A DNA stretch of 64,000 bases, taken from assembly GCA_025529335.1 (NCBI GenBank), contig JAMYHX010000136.1, positions 23,861 to 87,860 of the forward strand. The letters run 5' to 3'. This document shows, piece by piece, positions 57,132 to 64,000 of this stretch. The stretch's first letter is position 1. Every line of letters starts with the position of its first letter. Under the pieces are notes generated by a model that worked only from the letters and a program-made list of their open reading frames with translations, did not search any database and was not told the origin of the DNA. The position numbers were made by a program, and so were the translations under genes. The stretch comes from Rhizopus sp. PT2906. Its lineage: Eukaryota > Mucoromycota > Mucoromycetes > Mucorales > Rhizopodaceae.

Positions 57132-57449
57132 TTATTGATATAAATATACAAGACCGTATAATAAAGTATGAAATAATAGAAAAGATAACAATCCGCCAAT
57201 TGCTCCATCCAAGAATAATGCCTTCATATTAATAAAATGTTCTTTTCTTGCCTTGATAGTCAATATCATTCCATTCAATATCATCCAACTCAAAGCAAAG
57301 AATAAAAATCCATTCCAATTTTGAAGACCCAATATTCCTGCTGCGGATCCTGATATGGCTGAAAAACATGATCTTATATATTGTAGTTGCCTGTTATTAT
57401 GCGCAATATTCGCTTGAACATACTTGTGTGTCTCTTGATTGACATTCAT
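57132..57449 (-). CDS. EMC6: ER membrane protein complex subunit 6 (EMC6)
   Basis: Small integral subunit of the EMC, which inserts tail-anchored and polytopic proteins into the ER membrane. 105 residues with three membrane helices; the family pattern is clear: VQANIAHNNRQLQYIRSCFS, SGSAAGILGLQNWNG, and a C-terminal GAIGGLLSFLLFHTLLYGL. I start at the Met at 57449; an upstream in-frame Met would add only hydrophobic residues that other EMC6 proteins lack. Confidence 0.92.
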   Translation of the reverse strand: MNVNQETHKYVQANIAHNNRQLQYIRSCFSAISGSAAGILGLQNWNGFLFFALSWMILNGMILTIKARKEHFINMKALFLDGAIGGLLSFLLFHTLLYGLVYLYQ

Positions 57450-57553
57450 TTCAAACAGATGGAGCAAGATTAGCAATAACAAAAACAAAATACACTCGAT
57501 TAAAACTCAGCCTATTCATTTGTCACGTCACTCTTCAAATAGGGTGATATGAT

Positions 57554-59406
57554 TTACTCTTTTAAGTGAGGCTTTTCCTTTGCCTCTGATACATGTATCT
57601 CATCCGGTTTATTTAAAATAGTCAATTCCGCAGCATTATCGTCGTCCTCTGAATCAGAATCAGCAAAGGGTCTATAATGTATAACATTACTATATCCCCC
57701 CTCTTCCTTGACGTCCACTTTTTCCATCATATCTTCTTTCTCCGCTTCATCATCAAACTCAACCCTTTCACCTTGCTTCTCCGCTTCATCAGTATACTCA
57801 ATGTTTGATTTTGTCATTCTGTCATCGTGTTCAATTGGTTTCTTTGTGTGCTTGCTAAAGAAACTAGAAAATAAATTTCGTTTATTTGTTGTCTTGTTTT
57901 TGTTTTTATCGCCGGATATCTTTCCGGAGGATGATCTTTTGAACAAACTTCCGACTGTGGATAGTTTTTCCTTTTTATCATCCATTCCTACTTCATTCGA
58001 CACTACTGTACTGGTAGAGATTGAAGGAACTAGATAATTTAATTTAAATTCAAACGATGTACGTCGATTGAGTATATTGTTACTATGGTTATGAATGCTT
58101 TCGGAGCCTGTGGTTGTCGTGTTATTGGTGACACTGACTAATTTCAAAAAAAAAAAATAGTGTCATTTTAATAAGATCTCTATGCAAAAGTGTTTTTTTT
58201 ACCTGTTGATAATGAAGAAATCGGATCATTTTTAGCATTTCGACTACTCAAACTTTTTGCTGATAAAGCAGGTGATGTCTGTGGTGAAACAGGAGGCGAA
58301 CTTAAGGCGGCAGGTGGTTCCTTCAGTGTGCCGATGATAAATGGTAATTCAGCAGACATAAATTGCGATTCCTGAAGATCCTGTGATATATAGGTGCCTT
58401 CATGGGCATACACAAGAGCTCGGATATAGTAATTCACAGCCATGATTTTACTTTGCTCCATGGCGATCGTCGGCACCGCATCTTTGGGAATCTGTAATTT
58501 GATCTCAACCGTCTGTGATGGATTGCCATTCTGGGATATCAAATGGAGGTCGCTAACTGATCGTGAAACGGGTTCTACAAATGATGAAAATTTTCTATAA
58601 AAATGAAATGGGATTGAGCATATTTGGTATTGCCTCTCTTTTCTTTACCTTCCGTTCACCATGACTTCATGTGTTCGCAATAAAGACACTGAACTTCCTT
58701 GTTTACGAGTCAGCTCATACTCACTCTGTACTGTAATCGAGATGGGAACAATCGTGCCTTGAATGTGACCCTGGCAAGGCACGATCAGCTGCATAGATGA
58801 TGTACAAAAGTGCTTTGAGTTTGCTACAATAGAGAATACACGTTCTACTCTTTGCGGTGTCATCATCAACGGTGTCATCACATAAATTGGCTCATACACC
58901 TGTATAGTTCTCGACTTGGAGAACACATGACTTGTGCCTGTAAATGCTTCGAGATAATACACAATTTTGTGAGCGGCGAATTCATTCTTGGTTGAACTCG
59001 GCAAGGGAATATCATCTGGCACCTTGGCCTCAAATGCAAATGCGACCGGTTTGTTCTTGGCTAATTCTAGCAGCATTGGCTCTGATTCGTCATCGTTGGT
59101 GTTTTCGTTTGGTGAATAATTTACAAAAGCTGTGTGATAGATGGGTATATTCTTGTCTATTCGAACAGGTGATTTAAATATTGGAGAACACAGTTTCCAG
59201 CAGTCTACAAAATAATCATGGCTCTCCTTCTCATTCTCCCTTGGCTGTACCTGAATGCGACCTGTCCATATCAACCATAATTTTCGAAGTGTGTGGTTTT
59301 GGTTCGCTTTAAGTATAATTTTTCCCAGTATTGTGTCGCCAGGGAAATATTTTTTATCTTCATCTAGTTTAATATCAACTTTAATGTCAAGTTTGCCAAG
59401 CACCAT
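57554..59406 (-). CDS. Alpha-arrestin (arrestin-domain protein)
   Basis: Arrestin-related trafficking adaptor; in yeast such proteins recruit Rsp5 ubiquitin ligase to plasma-membrane transporters. Exons 58649-59406, 58203-58594 and 57554-58137 give 577 residues. The N- and C-arrestin lobes fill the first 400 residues (GDTILGKIILKANQNHTLRK, PSSTKNEFAAHKIVYYLEAF, IYVMTPLMM, HEVMVNGRK, VEIKLQIPKDAVPTI); a Ser/Pro-rich and then acidic tail follows. I see no PPxY ubiquitin-ligase motif, so recruitment, if any, must use another site. Confidence 0.82.
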
Positions 59407-59864
59407 TTGGATAGTTTATGTAAATTAATGAAAAGAAAGAGAAAAAAATAGGCATTTTCTTTACTCGTAACGATATTCAGCCACATTTATATATTTCTAC
59501 ATGTGCTACACGTGCAATATGCCATATATATCTACTAAAGGGTGTATACCTAGTATATCCTTTTGTAACTAATGATTCATTGCCCTTTATTTTCTCTATT
59601 GTAGCTTAAATGATTTCTGACAGTGTGCACATGAGAATTTTCTATTAAAAATAAACAATGGCCAGTTTATTCTTTGGATATAACTTTTGTGGTTAAGATT
59701 TTTATTTCTTTATAGTACTCAAATGACTTTCTATTTCTTAAGTGCGAGTCATGTATTTTGGTAGTCTATGTGTGATTGTATATTAAATATGTACGAAGGT
59801 TAAAATATTATGATAGATATATGTATATAAAGAAATCGTCTGAAACAAAAAGGAACAATGGTAT
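59407..59864. other. AT-rich spacer without gene
   Basis: The arrestin gene's promoter side and the 3' flank of the next minus-strand gene. No coding sequence, no recognisable motif. Confidence 0.5.
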
Positions 59865-60833
59865 TTATAGTGTTTCTGGTAATGGACGAAGATCTGGTTC
59901 AACGAATTCATGTTTGGCCTTTTCTGTATGCAATACTTTTGGTGAATAATAAGTTTCAATCGTCTTTGGGTCTAGTAATTCTGGATATCTTTCAACAAGC
60001 GCAAAAAAATCGTTCTCATACTCCTTGTATGATCGCATCGCAGCAGATACTAATGCGATATAGAACATGGTAATTGTTTCATTATACGATTGGCTCTTTT
60101 TCGCATCTCTTTTGAAATGGCTCTGTATTGTCTTTTTAATCACTGGTTCAGCAGCATCAGGTCCAAGCTCACGAATATAATTCCAGGCCAATCTGAGATG
60201 TGCTCGATGTGTCCACTTTGTTGTATCTAAAGTACCATCATCCTCTGTGAATGCCTTCATAAACACTTGATCACCAACACTCCTATATCCTCGGTCGTAA
60301 TAAAGCAGCGGTTTAGCTTCTTCACGTACACCATGCTCTCCTCCAACGCCTTCTTCCACTCGAATGACCTTTGTGATCCACATTTCATGGTCACCTAGTT
60401 CAATCACCTTGTAAGTCTCACAGTGCATTGCTCCTACAGTCCCCGAAAGGACAGGTAGTCCTGTCATTGGATCGTCAAAAAAAGGTATATCCTTGAACTG
60501 GTCAGCGCTTGGTGAAGAGAACACGACAGACTGTTGTACTTGCTCGTGGCTGAGCATATTGAGAACCATGCTGCCAGACGAATGCAATAGTTGTGAAGCT
60601 CGTGAAGGTACTCGAACACAAAATGACACAAGCGGTTCCGGATGTAAACAGACAGAAGTGAATGAAGCCACGGTGATGCCTCGTCGATAGCTGGGGTCTT
60701 CGGGTTTACACGTTGTAACAACTACAACTGGCTGCGGTACTTTTCTCATGATGCCACGTACATCGTCAATTACTTGAGTGGATAGACTCCTTTGGCAAGA
60801 TCGAAGCGTCGATCGCGTAAAAAGTCTAAGCAT
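59865..60833 (-). CDS. Mitochondrial flavin-reductase-like protein with a fused C-terminal domain
   Basis: Intronless, 322 residues. A basic leader (MLRLFTRSTLRSCQRSLSTQ) looks like a mitochondrial presequence. Residues about 25-200 are a flavin-reductase/FMN-binding fold (FRRGITVASFTSV-like start, PLVSFCVRVPSRASQLLH, and TVGAMHCETYKVIELGDHE). The last 120 residues form a different, helical domain: TTKWTHRAHLRLAWNYIRE, YNETITMFYIALVSAA and YYSPKVLHTEKAKHEF followed by PDLRPLP. I know this pattern (HxxHxRxAW, YxETIT, PDLxPLP) from separate bacterial proteins without a named function. The fusion suggests a flavin-linked job for that domain. Confidence 0.78.
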   Translation of the reverse strand: MLRLFTRSTLRSCQRSLSTQVIDDVRGIMRKVPQPVVVVTTCKPEDPSYRRGITVASFTSVCLHPEPLVSFCVRVPSRASQLLHSSGSMVLNMLSHEQVQQSVVFSSPSADQFKDIPFFDDPMTGLPVLSGTVGAMHCETYKVIELGDHEMWITKVIRVEEGVGGEHGVREEAKPLLYYDRGYRSVGDQVFMKAFTEDDGTLDTTKWTHRAHLRLAWNYIRELGPDAAEPVIKKTIQSHFKRDAKKSQSYNETITMFYIALVSAAMRSYKEYENDFFALVERYPELLDPKTIETYYSPKVLHTEKAKHEFVEPDLRPLPETL

Positions 60834-61052
60834 TAGGCTGTAAAAAATAAAAAATTATGTCATGGTCCCCTCTTTTGGGCTCTTTTTGTTGCTCTTTTAT
60901 TTTCAATTTCCGGTACAATAATTCAAACTCAATGAGCACTGGCTTCACCTCTGGGAATGCATAATGTAGGGGGATTGAAAGGTAAAAATCTGATAAGGGC
61001 TTTTCTTTTTCCCTTTTTTTCTCTCTCTTTTCCTCTATTCTATTTTTTTGTT

Positions 61053-62654
61053 ATGTACTTATCTGGCGGCCAAAGCTTACAAGGTGTAGAGATATCAAAC
61101 AACATCCAAATAAATATAGGTTCTTCATCATCTTTTGATCCAACCGAAAAAGATCAGATAATTCTTCGTAGAATGAACCTTTCTTCAGACGACTTGGAAC
61201 ATGAATTGCAAAATACAAGGTTCCCTTCACAAGCAATTGAATTTGATGCTTCCCGTAATGATTTGACGATTATACCAAATTCTTTGAATCATTTCAATAA
61301 CCTGACTAGCTTAAATCTATCGAGCAATCATATATCTACTATTGGTTCAGAGCTATACCTTCCACAACTTACAACTCTCTTGCTTTCTGACAATCAAATA
61401 GAATTCATTCCTGACCATATACCCTCTTGTTTCCCCAGTTTAGTCGTACTTCACCTCGACGGCAACAAGATTTCATCCCTCCCTCAGACGATTGGACAGT
61501 GGCACCTGATGCAAGAGTTAAAGCTAGGTTCAGAACTATTTGGTGGTAATGCGATTGAATATCTACCAGAATCCATAACACAGATGAAGAAAATAATTGA
61601 GTTAAACCTTTCTTATAATCGGATCACTAGCTTGCCTTCGTTACATGGCATAAACCAGCTTCAACATCTTAATTTATCTTTTAACCGATTAGAGAGGGCG
61701 CCTGATATAGACTCTTTAGACTTGAAGAGCATCAATCTGTCAAATAATTGCATTGTGACGCTACATCAAGAGTTTGTGAACATTGTACTGTCATCCCCAA
61801 ACATGGAAGTAATAGATTTAAGCCATAATCGAATATGTGTCCTGCCATCCGACTTACTGGAACAATCTAGAATTCAAGTGATCATCAAGGCAAATCCACT
61901 CATACAACCTTCTAATCCACAAGAGGCTAGCGGCAGCAACACTCATAGAAATGGGTGGTTTAGATCTGTAAGACAGTTACTACAAAGAGCGGTGCCTGTT
62001 TCTGACCATCCACAAGCAACAGTCCGAGAAGAAGAAGAAAGATCAATAAATAACATGGATGATTATACCAGCACACTACTGCCGCATAGCAGATTTCCAA
62101 CAAATAATAATAACAGCCACCTGGCGTTAACAGGCACTGTTCCTGATGATAACAGCCAAGAGCTTGAAGAAGAAGAAGAAGAAGAAGAAGGTTCAGCAAC
62201 ATCTGAACAGGATGAGATACCACCTTACTTAATTCACTCACTCCGGGAAATTGCATTACGAGATACTATCAAGACCAATCCTTCGGCTACTTCGCTTCTT
62301 CCACCGCATATTGCGTTTGCAGTGGAAAACAAGACAAGGATGTGCCCTGTGTGTGAGCGGCCGTATATTTACGAATGGGTCAGCTCTATCCAGTCCAGGC
62401 AATATCACGGCTATAACTCAACGCTTCGAAGCGTGAAGTTTTGTAGCACGCGATGCTGGAAGGTGTACAGAGAAAATATAAGGATAAGGGCAGAGCAGCT
62501 ACAAAATGCAGAATCACAGCGACAACGAGCGCTCGAGTTTCTCCGTCGTGAGCCAGAACCGTTACAGCCTGAATCATTCAGCTGGGTCGTAGCTGCTGTC
62601 ACAGCTGCAAGAGAACAAGATGAACAGATGGAATTGATGACGAATGCTATATAA
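61053..62654 (+). CDS. Leucine-rich repeat protein with C-terminal Cys-rich segment
   Basis: Intronless, 533 residues. A Ser-rich start is followed by about nine leucine-rich repeats (LTSLNLSSNHISTIG, LTTLLLSDNQIEFIP, LVVLHLDGNKISSLP, IIELNLSYNRITSLP, LQHLNLSFNRLERAP, MEVIDLSHNRICVLP), a low-complexity linker with a Glu run, then an unusual pair of cysteine motifs (MCPVCERPYIYEWV and KFCSTRCWKVYRENI) that could bind one zinc, and a C-terminal helix. Other fungi and animals have LRR proteins with this CPxC..CSxxC ending. Function unknown; the LRRs suggest a protein-binding adaptor. A further in-frame ATG at 60957 adds a hydrophobic stretch and is less likely to be the start. Confidence 0.75.
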   Translation: MYLSGGQSLQGVEISNNIQINIGSSSSFDPTEKDQIILRRMNLSSDDLEHELQNTRFPSQAIEFDASRNDLTIIPNSLNHFNNLTSLNLSSNHISTIGSELYLPQLTTLLLSDNQIEFIPDHIPSCFPSLVVLHLDGNKISSLPQTIGQWHLMQELKLGSELFGGNAIEYLPESITQMKKIIELNLSYNRITSLPSLHGINQLQHLNLSFNRLERAPDIDSLDLKSINLSNNCIVTLHQEFVNIVLSSPNMEVIDLSHNRICVLPSDLLEQSRIQVIIKANPLIQPSNPQEASGSNTHRNGWFRSVRQLLQRAVPVSDHPQATVREEEERSINNMDDYTSTLLPHSRFPTNNNNSHLALTGTVPDDNSQELEEEEEEEEGSATSEQDEIPPYLIHSLREIALRDTIKTNPSATSLLPPHIAFAVENKTRMCPVCERPYIYEWVSSIQSRQYHGYNSTLRSVKFCSTRCWKVYRENIRIRAEQLQNAESQRQRALEFLRREPEPLQPESFSWVVAAVTAAREQDEQMELMTNAI

Positions 62655-62865
62655 ACAAAAGATAGAGCAATAAACGTCTGTCTGTTTGTCTCTCCTCTTA
62701 TTTTTAAATCATGAAGGCACAAAGTAACCTTACATGTACAATATTTGATCTATTCGAGTATGACGCTATAACGAGCAGAGTGAGTTAGAAGCAATTTATT
62801 TCTAAAGCATACAAGAACTATAATAATAATAAAGTATTCTTTATCAAACTTTACTGTGCATATTC
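62655..62865. other. Short 3' spacer
   Basis: Convergent gap between the LRR and MAN1/Src1-like genes; AT-rich with a TAATAATAAT tract near 62821 and no coding content. Confidence 0.5.
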
Positions 62866-63937
62866 TTATTCAGACGGTTTATAATCCCAATGAGCAATCT
62901 CTTCTCCGTCAACCTTTCTTCTAACGGTCATAACATTTGGGTGGTTATCAATGACACCAAAACCTCTATCCAAAGATCAATACGTTCTGGATAATCCTGG
63001 ATGAACCGGCAATAGAAATCTCTGATAGGTAATGATGAATATGGGTGAAATAATGAATTTCTAATAGAGAGAAGTCGTTTACGTTTGAGTTCATCAAGAA
63101 TTTCCTGCACAGCTGTATATATTAGCCTTTGAACGGCGCGCCTTTTGACAGAATCATGATATATCTTCCATAGCTTAACAGCAATGACAGAGAGAAAAAA
63201 CAAGAGTACATGCCAGAATCCAAGCCGTGGCAACTTGGTTGGGATAAATGTGTAACCTGTATGTTGATATAAACCAAACCAAAGAACAAGCCATAGATGA
63301 TGAGAATTATAAAAATGGATACAAGCGTTTTCCGCAATAACAGTTTAAACTTTGTGAAGAGCATTCTGCTGCAGTATTTGTGTATAGCTTCAGAGGGTAT
63401 CTCCTGGCCAAGGTTAGGTACTGTCGTCTGAGCTGAACTAGGGTGTCTTTCAGAAGAAACTACCGAATCTATTAGCCCCTGTTGTTGACTCACGAGTGGT
63501 AAGTTAACATAGAATCCACGGAATTCCCTGTTATCATTGTCTGATTCTGTATTAGGATAGAAGAGCGTTTAGGATGAAACAGGGGTTTACGAGCAAAAGT
63601 GTCTTGTCTGCTGCTTGATAGTGGCTGGGATGCGCTTGGTGTTTTAGAGCCGAGATCAAGCGTCTGGTGTGACCCTGTACGAAGTCCAGGTATATGATCG
63701 CTATCACTGACAGCTGGTGCGCTGTTACCAAGTTGAGGTGGGTTAGAGCTGGCTGTACTATGGTAAGAAGACGCGTTGCGACCAAAAAAGGATGAGGAAT
63801 GAAAAAGCGTAGTCTGCTGCTTGATGGTATCTGAAGTGGGTTTGAAGTTATGGGGCGGAGGCCAGACGATTGACACGCTATTGCACGAGATCCAGGGAAA
63901 CGAATGTAATCGTCGACTCTTGATATACAGTTTTTCC
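62866..63937 (-). CDS. MAN1/Src1-type inner nuclear membrane protein, N-terminus beyond the window, with frame breaks
   Basis: The C-terminal part has the MSC (MAN1-Src1 C-terminal) winged-helix pattern: RAVQRLIYTAVQEILDELKR, LPIRDFYCRF and a final MTVRRKVDGEEIAHW. It is preceded by a membrane helix (GFWHVLLFFLSVIAVKLW) and, further up, another (TLVSIFIILIIYGLFF). A good 56-nt intron joins the Ser-rich leader to the first helix (exons ending 63494 and starting 63437). Two breaks remain: a frame change between the helices near 63250 and another just before the last 30 residues near 62950. The lumenal loop is very short. No start codon is found; the gene likely continues past 64000. Confidence 0.55.
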
Positions 63938-64000
63938 AAAAATTATTAACACTGATGCCAAGAGTAAAATTCGCGATCGTTAAATTCTATTGTCACGTTT

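Noticed and set aside
1..64000. tRNA, rRNA, CRISPR arrays, insertion sequences with terminal repeats
   Set aside because: I scanned for cloverleaf boxes, conserved rRNA blocks, regularly spaced repeats and transposase motifs and found none that hold up.
1..64000. A secondary-metabolite, defence or other new gene cluster
   Set aside because: Genes are unrelated housekeeping functions on both strands with separate promoters; there are no PKS/NRPS, tailoring or self/non-self genes.

Overview
This 64 kb window is nuclear DNA of a filamentous fungus, most likely an early-diverging one of the Mucoromycota (Mucorales type). The evidence is dense intron-rich genes with many introns of about 45-60 nt (GT-AG plus two apparent GC-AG), AT-rich spacers with long A/T runs, a white-collar-2-type GATA factor with an 18-residue zinc-finger loop, F-box/LRR-like genes (one intact, one dead), and a methionine synthase reductase, an enzyme of cobalamin use absent from most Dikarya. 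No rRNA, tRNA, CRISPR, plasmid or viral gene was recognised. Exon joins were worked out by hand from splice signals and reading phase, and every exon set given adds up to whole codons.

Layout. 0-14.5 kb: 3' part of Mediator subunit MED23 (+); a 3.1 kb gene-poor spacer with a decayed retroelement-like ORF; an NADP-dependent alkenal/one reductase; a BAR protein (Hob3/Rvs161); NHP2; a C9orf78/Tls1-like splicing protein; NAA15; then methionine synthase reductase on the minus strand. 14.5-21.8 kb: a gene-poor, decay-rich stretch holding one small intact gene for a basic coiled-coil protein with a nuclear-local signal, a decayed second copy of it, other relic exons and an F-box/LRR-like pseudogene with six in-frame stops and two frameshifts. 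21.9-33.8 kb: a VOC/glyoxalase-fold protein, HSP104 with heat-shock elements, a membrane protein of unknown function, SPB1, NAD+ synthetase (QNS1) and an intact F-box/LRR protein.

33.9-45 kb: NSE3 (SMC5/6 complex), an FHIT-type HIT hydrolase with a 5-nt micro-exon, HIS6, GID8, the WC-2-like photoreceptor partner, CENP-L, an acidic coiled-coil protein and the PCNA-unloader subunit ELG1, whose intron holds a run of 62 A. 45-64 kb: a LIM-RhoGAP, a GCIP/CCNDBP1-like protein, HIS2, an ELM1-family mitochondrial protein, 2-hydroxyacyl-CoA lyase, a membrane-anchored Spt23/Mga2-type transcription factor with a second 5-nt micro-exon, a Pho80-like cyclin, EMC6, an alpha-arrestin, a flavin-reductase fusion, an LRR protein with a Cys-rich C-terminal segment, and a MAN1/Src1-type inner-nuclear-membrane protein running to the window edge.

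Most genes are unrelated housekeeping genes, not an operon or metabolic cluster. Recurrent themes are very short first exons, tight divergent promoters (about 95-105 bp), and tail-to-tail neighbours that nearly touch or overlap. I found no convincing new multi-gene system. The strongest leads are the splicing oddities, the small NLS-protein gene with its dead copy, the flavin-reductase fusion, and the cobalamin and ELM1 genes in a fungus.
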